64,000 nucleotides of DNA from Datisca glomerata (taxonomy: Eukaryota > Streptophyta > Magnoliopsida > Cucurbitales > Datiscaceae): positions 62,001 through 126,000 of the forward strand of contig QANY01011412.1 of the NCBI GenBank assembly GCA_003255025.1. Direction: 5' to 3'. The position numbers were made by a program, and so were the translations under genes. The notes under the pieces were generated by a model. That model was not told the origin of the DNA. It made no database searches and worked only from the letters and a program-made list of their open reading frames with translations. Shown here one piece after another: positions 11,185 through 24,237 of the stretch (within the stretch, counting starts at the first letter, position 1; each line of letters begins with the position of its first letter).

Positions 11185-11990
11185 TAATTTGGCCACATTT
11201 GGCTAAAACCTAAACAAATGTGCTAATTTCATTTTTTTTTTCTTTTATCGGCGGTCCATCAATTTCTCATATTTTAAGCATGAAGAAAAGTTGAGATAAC
11301 ATTTATAGAATTTTTTTCATACTACTTGGACAAAAACATTTTAATAATTTCTTAGAGAAATATATTCATAAAACTAACTTAAAGCCTAAAAGGCTATTGA
11401 GTCCAAGGCCATTGTGATTTGCTAGTAATCCAAATGTTAATTAACCTATAATTGGCCAATAAGTTTAATAATAATAAAGTATGAACGTATAAATTATCAA
11501 AATAACTTGATTAGGTGAATTTTAGTTTATAACTTGATCTGTGTTTGAATGACTTATTGTAATAATCGTAAATTGATCAAAAAGTTTCATAACAATGAAT
11601 TGCAAAAAGTAATAAATTAATATTTTTTAGGATAAATCACATAAACACCTATTATTGTTGAATTAATTACGGGAACGCATTTTAATTTAAAAAATAACTT
11701 GAGAGAGTAAATGGAAAATGAGATGGATTAGGATTCCTTCTAATTTTGACTAATTGAAAGGGTTCAGATTCGATCTGTGTCGTTAGCTCCAGATCTCAAC
11801 AGCTCAAATCGATTTTTTAATTTTTTTCAAAACATAAAAATCATCAAATCTGATTTTTTCGATCATCAATTCAACAACCAATGTCATTAACATTCGACCG
11901 GATGATTAAGATTTATTGAACACAATCTTTCTGATTGAATCACCTAACATGAGGAGATACCGCAAAGGTCAGCCATTAGGTTGGGTGAAC

Positions 11991-12168
11991 CACGTGCAGC
12001 ACGTGTTCGTTTGTCTTGTTTCACAATATTGTGGCTGATAAGTGCTTCCCTCCCATCCACAAATGGTTTATTTCCGTCTCTTTTCTAACTGATTTAAAGT
12101 AGCTGAGCTTAATATATTTGAAAATATTACTTTTGATAACATTTATTTTACACCACGTGCAGCACGTG
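11991..12168. promoter_or_regulatory. Two identical 15-mers, each with paired G-boxes
   Basis: CACGTGCAGCACGTG occurs at 11991-12005 and again at 12154-12168. Each copy holds two CACGTG cores, the classical plant bZIP/bHLH binding word, in a near-palindrome. They lie just upstream of a copia gag remnant, so they may belong to that element's LTR promoter; I could not fix the LTR ends. Confidence 0.45.
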
Positions 12169-12463
12169 ATATTGTTTGAAACACGTTTTTGCTATTCTAA
12201 AATACTTCTACCGGAAGAAACACATGTCCTGATAGATAACATTAGAATTGGCTCAACTAACTTGTCATCAGTTAGTTTGCAAGCTAACTTAGTCTTTCTG
12301 CTATTCTTCTACATGTGTTATGTATATTCTGTAAATGCTAATGTAATTATTCAAGATTGAAAATAATTCATAGAATTTCATTTCTCTCTATCCTTTTCTT
12401 CTTCCTTCTTATTCAAGTCTTCTTTTATATCCTTCAACCTCCAAAAGACACACGGCTGCAGTA

Positions 12464-14279
12464 ATGGCTGCTCAATGCACTCTTTTTTTTTTCTTTTATC
12501 CAATATATGCAACCTTGTCTCCATCAGGTTAGATTCCACTAATCATGTACTATGAAAATATCAGACTTCTGTCATCCTCAAGGATCATTCTTTATTGGAA
12601 TATGTTGATGGATCTTTAATCTGTCATGTTAAATTTCTCACAAATGATAAATGAGATGCAACTATTGCTGTGGATCCAAAATTTCAACTATAGATTTTCC
12701 TAGATCAAGCATTGATGACTCTTATCAATGCGACCCTTTCTCCGTCAGCTCTTTCCTATGTTATTGATTGTCAAACATCTAAAGACGTACGACAATATTT
12801 GGAGAGGCACTTCTCATCACTTACAAGATCCAACATTCTTCAATTAAGGGCTGACCTACAATTTTTTTCCAAAAGAGTAATGAGATAGTTGATTCGTATG
12901 TTCAAAGAATAAAAAAGGCTAGAGATAAATTGTTAGCAGTTGCGGTGAACATTGATGATGAGACCCTTTATACCTTCAATGGATTACCATATGAATATGC
13001 TACTTTCAAGACTTCAATTAGAACAAGATTAAAGTCTCTTCATCTTGAAGAGTTGCACGCCCTTCTCAAAGCTGAAGAATTTTTTGTTTCAGAACGAATC
13101 AAGAAAATAGATTTACAGATGCAAGTGATGGCAATGTTTGTAAATAGGTTCAGAGGAGGTCATTTTAGATGTTGCGGTAATAGAGGCAGAGGTGACAGGT
13201 TTAGCACACCAAGAATCAATCTTGATAAAGGCAGAGGTAATACGATTTCATCTGGATCTTTGACTACTACTAGAATTTTTTGTCCTTCACCTGATACAGG
13301 GTCCAAAAGTCAAACTCCTTCAAGACCACCATGTCAGATCTGTAATAGACTTGGCCATGGTGCTTTGAACTATTACAATAGGATGAACTCTGCAAATCAA
13401 GGGCGTCATCTCGCTGCCAAATTGGCTACTATGGCTGCTATGTTCACACCACAAACATGTGCAGAAAACTCAACCACTTTACACTCAGATACTGATTATA
13501 ATCCCCATCTCACATCAGAATTGACCAATCTAACATTAACCAAGGAATATATGTTGAGGAATCTGTAGCAGTAGGCAATGTTCAACCACTTAATATTTTA
13601 CACTCAGGTTATGGTAACCTACACACACTTCTTCCCATAATTTTCTTTTAAACAAAATGCTTTGTGTTCTAAAAATCACTTCTAACCTTTTATCAGTACA
13701 TCGATGTTGTCTTGACAATAACTGTATCTTTACATTTGATTCTGATCACTTTTTCATTCAGGACAAACAGTTAGAGAAGATCTTGTTCCTAGGACACATT
13801 GAGAATGGGTATTCCTTCTTTCATTCCTATGCACAACTTAAGCTCAACTTCATATTCTTCATTTTCGTCTGCATCATATGGGGCATTCATTGACAACAAA
13901 GTCTCACAGAGTCTCAGGCCCAATAGATTAGACCCTCCTACTTGTAAAAACAATTATTTCTGGACTTAATAAAGATGCTATACCTTTTCTTTCTTCCTTA
14001 AGTCAGTGTATGTGCAAAAGTTGTATACAAGGCAAAATGACAAAACTGCATTTTCCTTTGTCTAAGACAGTTACTCAATTTCCCTTAGAACATGTACATA
14101 GTGATGTTTGGGATCTGCTCCTACATCATCCTTTGATGGTTTCAAGTACTATGTTCCGTTTTGCAATGACTTTTAAATGTGATGTCTTCCTTATTTTTCA
14201 AAAATTTCTGCCATTTATTGAGAACTTACTCTTCACCAAATTAAAAGTATTAAGAATCAGATGGAGGAGGAGAGTATAA
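12464..14279 (+). pseudogene. Ty1/copia retrotransposon fragment (gag to integrase)
   Basis: The copia order is recognisable across several frames. Gag starts near 12464; its longest open part is 12930-13568. A zinc knuckle near 13330 begins CQICNRLGHGALN, but the last Cys is replaced by Tyr. The GAG-pre-integrase region follows at 13657-13893 (ITSNLLSVHRCCLDNNC). The integrase start is at 14010-14279 (CKSCIQGKM, then EHVHSDVW with the first catalytic Asp). Reverse transcriptase and RNase H are missing and stops separate the pieces, so the copy is dead and 3'-truncated. Sequence at roughly 12117-12440 has the look of an LTR end, but no partner LTR or primer site was found. Confidence 0.8.
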
Positions 14280-14571
14280 TAGCAAATCTTTTGAAACTTT
14301 ACTTACTTCAAAAGGCATCATCATACGTTAACTTTCTTGTCCATACACATCAGAATAGAATAGTCTAGCTCAAAGAAAGAATGGATATACATGAGTGTGG
14401 TTGAAAAAAGTAGTCATGACAACCTAAAGAAATGGTGATTAAATTTGGATCCTTACTTAAATATAATTTTTTGTTTGATGATCCTCTTGTATAAGAACTT
14501 TAATGAGTATATGAGTGCGGTAGAATGTTTATATTACCAGAATTTTTTCCCCTTCTATTTTGTTTTCTTTA

Positions 14572-16290
14572 TTTATTCGTCTTCTTTCTTGTTTTATGAA
14601 TGAACTCTAGTTTAGGAGTGGAGCACGAACGAAGCTGTTTGGGGTCAAGTCCCATATACAGGAAGGCAGAGTAATTCAGGATGTCAGCCGAGTTTCCATT
14701 GTCTATCAGGGTCCGCCAAACCTTGATATTGGCAATTAGAGGGGAGATAACTAGTGCATCGGTGTGCGGCTGGTGGATCTGATGTGCCTCTTCCTCGGTG
14801 AACTTGACCGCCTCCTTTGCCTTAATTTGGGGTGGCCGAGGGAGGACGCTTAAGACCAACAGGTGTCCTGCCTCTCGAGTTGCCACCTTTCTTTTGCGAT
14901 TAGAATCTGACATGCTAGGTCCTCTAAATATCATCTTGATTTCTTGCACTCGACTTTGTGGTCGGTTTACCTTCTGCTCAGGTTGTCTCTCAATCATTCT
15001 TTCCTGCATAGGAGGGTTGCTGTCCTCGTGATTCCTTCGACTCACAAATTCCTTAAGGTACCCCTTATGGATTAGGGCTTTTATTTGCTCTCAGATGTCG
15101 AAGCACCCTCCATGTTGTGCCCTAAATCTCGATGGTACCTACAACACTTCATGGTATCCTTCTTCTCATCAGGCGTCCGCATCATTGGGGGCTGTTTCAA
15201 CAGGCTTTTATCCCTCACGACGTTAAAGATCTCCTCCCGCTTGGCCGTGAAGGGGTGTAGGTGGCGAACTGGTTGGCCAAGTAAGGTTTCCTCCCCTCAC
15301 GCTGGCTTGGAAGGGGTGGGCGGATCTCGGATGAGGCAGGTGCCGGGTCGGAAGGTCTAGGAGCGCCACTCCTCTTGTCCTCCCATGGTTCTTTTTCCTT
15401 TTGGGAATTCTGACCTCTTGGCCTTCCAACTCCCTTTCGGCTCAGATCACCTCTTCGACGCTTATGTATTTTCTAAATCCTGGTCTAAATCTTGATGAGG
15501 GAGATGAGGTCGTACTTGGCCATTGACCACCTCATCCTAGAGTGAGTGATCCCGCTTCTCAATGCTGCTACCATTATGTCTTCACTGACGTTGTCAACAT
15601 GTAAAGACTTTGGGTTAAAGCAGTTCATATATTCTTTCAATGACTCCACTAACCGCTGCTTTACTGTAATCAAGTAGGAGGTTGGTCTCTTTCGCTGTCT
15701 GCCTCCTAGGAACTACCCAGCTAATAGCCTTGAGAGCTCGGCGAAAGAGTGAATAGAGTTCAGCTTCAACTGCCCTATCCATTTCTGGGCAGGCCCGCTG
15801 AGTGTCAGGAGGCACAACTTACATATCAAAGGCTCTAAGATATAGTGCAAGTCCATCCAGACCTTGAAAGTTTTCAAGTGCTCGAACGGGTCTTTAGTCT
15901 CTTCATAGGGGGTGATCGAGGGTCTTAAACTTTGGGGGAAGTTTTGCCATTGGATCTCTACAGAGAAAAGGGAATCGGTTTACCCTGGGAGAATTTTGAC
16001 GGAGGCCCCGATGGCTTGTTTCTGCTCCTTCCTTAATTCCTCTATCTGCAACTTGAGCTTGTGTATCTCGATCCATTGCCTAGAGTTCTCTGCGGTGCTA
16101 TTTGTCAATTTCATCATTTTGATGGTTTTGGTAGAGGGTCGTCTCTACCTTTGGTTTGTCTCCACATCGAGGGCCGCCTTATCATTTCCCAGGTGGTCCT
16201 CCTCCTTTGCCCTCTGGTCACGGGATGACTCTGTCGGTGAGTCTTTCTGCTGTGGGAGAGGGAACAGCCGTTTAAATTCAATTAATTTAA
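14572..16290 (-). pseudogene. Ty3/gypsy retrotransposon fragment (gag and protease)
   Basis: Reading the minus strand from right to left, a gag region lies at about 16290-15485 (words such as KWIGQLKLNSIHSFAEL, and KQRLVESLKEYMNCFN at 15673-15600), spread over more than one frame. It is followed by a protease-type domain at 15045-14569 with an LIDNGNSADIL active-site stretch, where gypsy elements have DTG or DNG. The base composition is clearly more GC-rich than the neighbours. No LTR, reverse transcriptase or integrase is attached, so it is a truncated insertion. It abuts the copia piece that ends at 14279. Confidence 0.8.
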
Positions 16291-16299
16291 AAATAAAAT

Positions 16300-17363
16300 T
16301 TAATGGGATTATTTAAATAGGAAAATACTTTTTCTTAATTAAAAGGGTTTTGATCAAAGCTTGAAGATTATAATGAGGCTCGACATTGGTAAAGAGTTAT
16401 AGGAGGATGGAACCTCTTGAAGTAGATAATTACTGACACCATGAAGACTAGTATTTAAACTATTATAATTTTATTATTATCTTTTATTGGGTTGTAATTA
16501 GAAATAAGTCATAGAGAGGTTAATTTTGAATGTATGATTTATTATTAATCTCACATCCTCATATAGCATGTCATATAAAAATAGGAATACGCCAATACTA
16601 ATTTTTCATGTAGCATGTACATGCATCATTGTAGTTTAAATTTATAATGTGTTCAATGTAAAAATTTATAAAAAGTTATAAATTTTAAATCATGATTGAA
16701 ATTTTATAAAGTTTATAATTTTTAAAAACTTGCTTTTCAAATTTATAAAGAGTTATGATTTTTGGAAAAGCAAAGAAAAATCTAATTTTTCAAAAAACTA
16801 AGAGGGATAGTCGTTTATGTTGAGACGTTTCCAAGGTCCCGAATACAAACTTGATCGTGGCACAAAGAATGGTTTAGAGTCGTCCTAGTGGTCATCTATT
16901 CCGTGGGAGAAACTAGGAAATCATGTCACTTTGAGTCATCGAGTTGCATGAGAAGCTAAATCTTGTAAAGGAAGTGCTGAGGCGGGACCGTCCTTAGACG
17001 GACCGTTAGTCATTTCAACCTTTAAAACCGATGCGTTGGTTAAATACTTAGACCAAAGTACATTGAAATCTTTCATGGAAGCTAGTCAATGGGGCTAAGG
17101 TGATCAAAACCATTGGTGATTGGTTGAGCTAAATGTAGTGACATCTTGAGAAGCGTTAACCAAACGAGAAGAGTCTCGATGCGATAAGAGGCAGCTCGGG
17201 CGTTGTCCTTAGATAAGATGAGATATCGTTGTTGATCATAACATCATGGAAGAAATACGTTTTTTTTTTCAAATTTTAAATATTTAAGTATTTACATCAT
17301 GTATCATACTTTCCTAAATGATTGGGTATTTATTTACAGCTTTATTTATTCTTTTTAGTAATT
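16300..17363. other. No gene seen; possible retroelement leader
   Basis: 16300-16800 is AT-rich with no coding signal. 16800-17250 has more balanced composition and precedes a copia gag start, so it may be that element's leader. It does not match the 3' LTR at 24238-28204 by eye and holds no recognisable tRNA primer site. Confidence 0.35.
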
Positions 17364-19336
17364 ATGTCATTATCCTCACTCTCAACAATCTTAAATGCAA
17401 ACAAACTTACTGGTAAAAATTATGTGGATTGTAAATGTAATCTAGATATCGTGTTGACGGTAGAAAAGCACAAGTTCGTGTTCACCATCTCTTGTTCCCT
17501 TGAGCCTATTGTTGAATCGACTCAAGAGAAAAATGATACATATGCTTCTTGGCTGCGTTCAGATAAAATAGCCATGTGTTACATCTTGGCATCAGTTAGT
17601 AATGTATTGCAACAACAACATCAAAACATGGAGACTGTCGCTGATATGATGTTGAACATCACCAAAATGTTCAGGGTTCAGGGTCGTCAAGCCAAACAGC
17701 CTGATGTGTGAAACTTTATGAACTTTCAAATGAAACCTGGAGAACCTTTCAGTGAAGATATGATGTTGTAATTGGTTATCTGAATGAGATAGAGATCATG
17801 AGAGCTGAGGTAGATGGCGAGACTCAAGTTGATATCACCCTCGAGATACTGCCAGGCACTTTTGAGAACTTCAAACTTAGTTATTCGATGAATAAGTTGA
17901 GGTACCCTCTTCTAAAACTTATGAAGGAGTTGCAAGCTGATGAGATTCTGTTTCTGAAAGGCAAGAGGAAGAATAGAGAGGTAAACTTTACTAAAAGTAA
18001 GACTTCTACCTTTGGCGCAAAAAAGAAACACAAGAAAGGTCCGAAAAAAGCTAAGAATGTGAACTCGAAAGCTGTGAAAGGCAAGGGCCCTGTGAAAGTG
18101 GACAAGTCGAAAGACAATGTCATCATTGCGGAGTTGCTGGCCATTGGAAAAGCAATTGCCCGGATTATCTCAAGGAGTTGAAACCCAAAGGTACATTACT
18201 TATTACCGAAGCTTGTTATGTGGCTGACTCTACTTTTTCATGGATTGTTGACTCTACAGCCACTAACCATATTTGGTGTTCTCTAGAGGGGTTCAGGGAA
18301 ATCAGAAGGCTTAACGAATGTGAGTTTAGCTTCCATTGGGAAATGGAGCACGTATCGGCAGTATCAGTCAGAACTATTAAATTGTTATTTGAAAACAGTT
18401 ATTTAGTTTTACGTGATGTTTATTATATCTTGATTTTGGGAAAAAACTCATTTCAGTAGCTAGCTTAATTGAGTAAAGATTTCTTTGGATTTCATTAATA
18501 ATGTTATTGGTAATTTCAAAAATGAATGTTTAATTACTATTGCATGCATTATAAACAACTTATTCTATGTAAAACTAAAAGTTCCAATGATATGTGACAC
18601 TGAAATAAATACTGATTTACAAAGGGATAGTAAAAGGTTGAAGTCTGACTCAATCGATCTAACCTACTTGTTGCACTTGCATCTTTGTCACATTAGCATA
18701 GACATGATTAAAAGACTCGCAAAGGATGGTCCATTGCAAACTTTAAGTGTGGGATCACTACCCATATGTGAATCCGACTTGCAAGGCAAAATGACCAAGA
18801 GAACCTTTTTAGCGAAGGGTGAAAGAGCCACTCAATGCCTCAAACTCGTACATAGTGATGTATGTGGGCCATTGAATATCCAAGCAAGATGAGATTATGA
18901 ATATGTTGTAACCTTCACATTTTGGACATGTTTATTTAATGCACTAAAAGCATGAAACCTTTGAAAAGTTCCAAGAGTACAAAACTATGGTTGAGAAGCA
19001 ATTAGAAAGACAAATCAAAGCACTATGATCCGATCATGGTAGAGAGTACTTTCTAGGGGAGTTCGAAGACTTTCTTAAAGAAGAGGGTATTTTTTCTCAA
19101 CTTACAGCACTTGGCAGTCCAGAACAGAACGATGTGTCAGATAGAAGGAATCGAACTCTGATTGATATGGTTAGATCCATGATGAGTTACTCATCCCTCC
19201 AAAATTCGTTCTAGGGATATGTCTTGGAAACAACATCATATATTCTGAACCAAGTTCCATCAAATACGGTACCAAGTATACCATATGAAAGATGCAGTAG
19301 ACGAAAGTAATCCGTAAGCCACATTAGGATATGAAG
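17364..19336 (+). pseudogene. Second Ty1/copia element, 5' part (gag, protease, integrase)
   Basis: Gag starts at 17364 (MSLSSLSTILNANKLTGKNY) and runs in broken frames to a zinc knuckle at 18118-18159 reading CHHCGVAGHWKSNC, a complete C-X2-C-X4-H-X4-C set. The protease follows at 18235 onward with IVDSTATNH, where the family has DSGA, so the key Gly is lost. The integrase region starts near 18640 (HLHLCHISIDMIKRLAKDG), passes LVHSDVCGPLN near 18846 and continues as recognisable but stop-ridden sequence to 19336. There it is cut by the LTR-like insertion at 19337 and resumes at 22290. Confidence 0.85.
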
Positions 19337-22289
19337 TATAACACCCTGATCCCTGTGGGTTAAACATACGTGTAGTTTCACAATTTCAAAATCCTCAATT
19401 CGATACAAACCATAATTTGAGAAAATTCCCAAATATTAAAATCTTATTTTACCCATAATAGAAAAAACCTTGACCATACATAGAGAAAGCGTTAAAGTTC
19501 CTTAAATGCATAATCAATAAAACCTCGATAAATTAAACTATGAAATAAGTCAAAACTTGAAATTCATAATTCATGAAGTATTATCTCATCATAATTCATA
19601 GAAAAACATAACGTAAAATAATTGAGTTTAACATAAAACATTTTCCTAAGTCTTGAAGTAAATCATAATAATGAAAATCATAAATTCATCTAATCCAACT
19701 GGTTATGGCAAGCTTTCACTCATACTGCTCGTCATCACCACCTGCATTATAATCAACTGTGAGAATGAGTATTTTAAAATACTACGTAAACAAACTCACA
19801 TAATAACATGCATCCACATGTCATAAATGCAATCACGATAAAACATAACTGAACTTGACATATATCATAAATGAAATAACGTAACGTACTTGATCATGAC
19901 ATGTCTTAACATAGCACGTAGATAACACATGTCTCAAACAGAATCATATAACAAACTTATTCATATATTGTCTTGGCATATTCCCTAGTTAACAACCTAA
20001 TCAGAACTTTTCACACGTGAACTGAAATGTAACATGACAAATTGGGCGATGAAACAGATGACACCCATTGGGCAACAAAACAGATGACACATATCGGGCG
20101 ACGAAACAGATGACATAGATCGGGCGATGAAACAAATGACACACAATAGGCGACAGTACATATGACACTCATAGGTGATGAAAAATGTGAACAGATGGCA
20201 CCTCATGAGTGACGAAAAATAATTACAGATGACACCCAATGTATAAGCAAAACATGAACATGTGACATCCTATGTATGATGAAATTATGAACATGTGACA
20301 CCTCATTCATATAACAGAACAAAACGTGAACAACCTGATTTCTTGTTAACTAAGGCTTGTGCTTAAATTCATATCTTGCATAATTAACACTTGACTTAAT
20401 TTATCTTCATAAATTGCAAAGTCTAATGCATGATAGTAATTGATCATATGGTTCACAAGTAAACTTATAATGCATACCGATACATGTAACAGAAGCAGAC
20501 ATGATAACATACTAATGTATAATCAGATATACCTAAATATTTATTTTATGATAATCAAATTAATTACTGAACAATAAATAATTACCAAAGTGTTCACGAA
20601 TATATACATTATCAAAAAATAGTTGAACAAATATCAAATATAAATACATGATACAATTATAACATCGGAGTCAAATTACTATGTAAACTGACTTACACAA
20701 ATATGAACATAACATACTTACAAACAATTAAAACTAATGAGAATATTACATGCTTATATTTATCACACGTGGGTCACATTATGATGCAAATACACCGAAA
20801 AATATATACATGAACAATAATTAAACACTAAAGTATTCACGAATATAAACATCATAAAAAATGGTTGAACAAATAGTAAATATAAATACATGATATACAA
20901 TTATAACATCGGTAGTCACACCATCATATGTAAACCCACTTACCTAAACCAGGAGAATGAACTAAACAACTAATGACTTGGAATCCAAAAATATAATCAC
21001 TAAATTGTTTTAAAATAAATCAATGTTAAATAAATACATTTTAATATCATATAAATAGAGATTTAGTTAAAACCGTGCAAAAAAGCCTGAGCGAGGCTGG
21101 AACACACAATTTTAGGTCAGAAAGGTAATTGAAAAATCTTGAGTCAAAGGGTTCAGATCAGTCTGGTGCAGAGTAGAACAGTTCAGTTCAAAGTTGAGTC
21201 GGTTTGGTTCAATACTGGGTCGATCTGACCTGGTTTGGTTGAACTGGGCTAGACCGGTTCGGTCTAGTCAGGTTGAACTGATTTGGTCTAGTCTAACTAA
21301 ACCAGTTCGATCTCCGATTGAACCAGTCGAGTTCAGATGGACCAGTTCGAATTGGTTTATATGGGTCGGGTAAAAAACAACTGGGTCGCAAGACCTAGTT
21401 ACGGACAAAACAGAGAACTAACAAGGAAGTGAGAAAGAAAGAAAAGAAAATGAAGTAAGCAATCGCAATAATGTTGAAGATGAACAACTACGATCCGAAG
21501 AAAATGATCAATGGGCTGCCATAAGAGAGAAGCAAAGATACAAAGCATGAGAGTCAAGAATCACAGAGAAAATAAGAGAAAAGCCGAAACGGAGATGGAG
21601 AAAAATATCAAAGGGCTTACCGAAAATGATGGGTGGTGGCGATGCAGTGGCGACTTAAAATAGAGAGATAAATAAGATGTAAATTATGGAGGAGATCAAC
21701 AATAGTGATGCTGCCAGCGAAGGAAACAAGGAAGAATGTAAATGAAACAAAGGGTTTTATTGGAAAATTAGATCAAAATTTCAGATTGAAGCATCAACCA
21801 AATTTTTAGAGAGAGAAGGGAAAACGAGAAATAAAATAAAAGAAAGAAGGGATATGAATACTTACTTAAATTAGAACATTAAAGAAGTTGAAATTGAAAA
21901 ATAGAGAAGCAGAGGTTCGATTGAGGGAGAGAAGCTGCCAGAGATATAAATGAAAGAATAATTGTTAAGGAGATAGTTCATGAATTAAGAGAAATGGGGA
22001 AAGAGGGCTTGTAGGTGGTTACAGGGGAGGAGTTCGTGCAAAAGAGATGGAGAATAAGGTAGATACACGAGGGTATATGCACAATGGTGTGAGTGAGTGT
22101 ACATATAGGTGTGAGTGAGTTTTAAAATTATATACTATAACCCTTTTAACATTTTAAAAATCAAACTTTAAAATAAGTTATACCTAATTAAAGTACTTTT
22201 ACAAAAATTACAAATAATTCTTTTTTGAAGTCAAAATTTAAATTTACATTTTACAAAAATGCTCCTTTACGTTGGGTCAGGATATTACA
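19337..22289. mobile_element. LTR-like insertion A (probable solo LTR, 2953 bp)
   Basis: It starts TATAACACCCTGATCCC and ends GGGTCAGGATATTACA, so the ends are near-inverse (TRTAACACCCTGA against TGTAATATCCTGA). It interrupts the copia integrase region exactly: TGAAG (19332-19336) before it and TGGGG (22290-22294) after it are the 5-bp target duplication, with two G-to-A changes on the left, and the copia reading (RIWGYPTH...) closes across it. No coding region and no internal pair of LTRs was found. Similar in ends and interior to insertion B at 25074. Probable gypsy-type solo LTR; a non-autonomous element is the alternative. Confidence 0.75.
20051..20180. repeat. 26-bp tandem repeat inside insertion A
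   Basis: At least four units start at 20051, 20077, 20103 and 20129 with the pattern RAAACARATGACAYA followed by TCGGGCGAY-like sequence. More diverged units continue to about 20310. Another low-complexity patch rich in GGTTYGGTYYAG words lies at about 21146-21360. Confidence 0.8.
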
Positions 22290-24237
22290 TGGGGATACCC
22301 GACACACATGCTGAGATCGAAGACAGGCAAGTTGGTCAGTCGATCAATGTTATGCATGTTTGTAAGATATCTCAAGGGAAAAAAGAGAAAATATTCATGA
22401 GCACGAATGCATGTTTTCTTGAAGATGATTACATAAGAAGTGTGAAGCTGAGAAACACACGCGTATGCTAGAGGAATTATTGAGTGGGAGGACACCGCTC
22501 CCTACTCAGGACCTATTCCCGATTCAATAATAGAAGAACCATAGCATGGGCCAGAGCCTACTGAGCCTCGACATAGTGGAAGGGTTGTGAGACAACCTGA
22601 TAGGTACATGTTTTACGGAGATGCCTTAACGACAATCTTAGATAAGGATCATGATTAACCTGTTTTCTACTCGCAGGCTATGGCTGGTCATGAAGCAAAC
22701 TTATGGTAAGATGCTATGAGCGTCGAGATACAATCAATATACTCGAATGAAGTCTTAGATCCTTTTGAAGAGGTAAAACCTGTAGGGTGTAAATAGATTT
22801 CTAAGAAGAAGAGATGTTCAGATAGAAATGTGGAGACATTCAAATCTAGGCTTGTAGCCATGGGCTACACCCAAAAGGAATGTATTGACTATGATGATAC
22901 TTTTTCACTGGTGGCCATGATTAAATCCATCTGAATCCTCCTGTCCATTGCTGCTGCCCTCGATTATGAAATATGATAGATGGACGTCAAGACTACTTTT
23001 TTTGAATGTCAATCTTGAAGAGCGCATTTATATGGCTCAACCATATGAGTTCATGGAGAAAAACCAAGAGGGCAACGTTGCGAACTTATGAAGTCCATTT
23101 ATGGAATTAAGCAAGCGTCCCGTTCGTGGAATATCAAATTTGATGAAACTGTCAAGAACTTCAGTTTTGAGTAGTTAGTGGACGAACCTTGTGTGTATAA
23201 GCTGATACACGAAGGGAATGTGGGTTTTCTGGTTTTGTATGTGGATGATATTCTACTCATTAGGAATGATGTAGGAAAATTGTCTGATGTGAAGATTTGG
23301 TTTGCAAATAAATTTGATACGAAGGATCTTGGAGAAGTTGTCTTTGTCCTAGGTATACAGATTTTTCGGGATCAAAAGAACAAACAATTGGCACTATCTC
23401 AAGCATCTTACATTGATAATGTGATGGATCGTTTTAGTATGCAAGACACTAAGAAGGGATATCTTTCCTTTAGGCATGAAGTTAGCCTCTCTAAGCAGCA
23501 GTCTCCCAAGACTCCTCAAGAAGAGGAAGAGATGAGAAAGATTCCATATGCTTCAGCCGTAGGAAGTCTCATGTATGTAATGCTTTACACTAGGCCAGAT
23601 ATTTTCTACGCCGTAGGCGTGGTGAGTCGTTTCTAATCTAATCCTAGACTCGAGCATTGGAATGTTGTCAAGCATATCCTCAAGTGTCTTAGGATAATGA
23701 GTAACTATATGCTTTTGTATTTAGGTACGAACCTGAATATGAAAGGTTATACCTACTCTGATTTTCACGGATAAGGATTCCAATAGATTCGCATCAGGAT
23801 CGGTGTTCATCCTGAATGGTGAAGCAGTGGTATGAATAAGTATCAAGAAATCCTTGCATTCTTGATTCTACCATTGAAGCAGAGTATGTGGCGGCTTGTG
23901 AAGTTACAAAGGAGGCAGTCTGGCTTAGAAAGTTCCTAAAGACTCTGGAAGTCGTTCTAGATGCTGACAAAACCCTGACATTTTATTGTTATAACAGTGA
24001 GGCTGTAGCAAACTCAAAGAAACTGAGAAGCCACAAAAGATTCAAACATATAGAGTAGAAGTACCACCTCATTAGAGAGATAGTTCAACGTGGAGAGGTT
24101 GAAATAACACACATATCGACGGTCAACAACCTGGCAGATCCATTCATGAAGACTTTAAGTAGTAAAGTCTTTGATGGTCATCTGGAGGGCATAAAGATAC
24201 GATATTTTAAACGCTTACTTTAGTCCAACTGAGAAAT
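22290..24237 (+). pseudogene. Second Ty1/copia element, 3' part (reverse transcriptase, RNase H)
   Basis: It continues the reading interrupted at 19336. The reverse transcriptase is recognisable from about 22700 in broken frames. The open segment 23178-23636 contains the catalytic YVDDILLI (Asp pair near 23244-23249) and the conserved YASAVGSLMY and TRPDIFYAVG blocks. RNase H follows in other frames to about 24210, with EYVAACE near 23883 and a C-terminal ADPFMKTL near 24137. The last bases before 24238 (CCAACTGAGAAAT) are a weakened polypurine tract. Stops and frameshifts throughout mean it is inactive. Confidence 0.88.
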
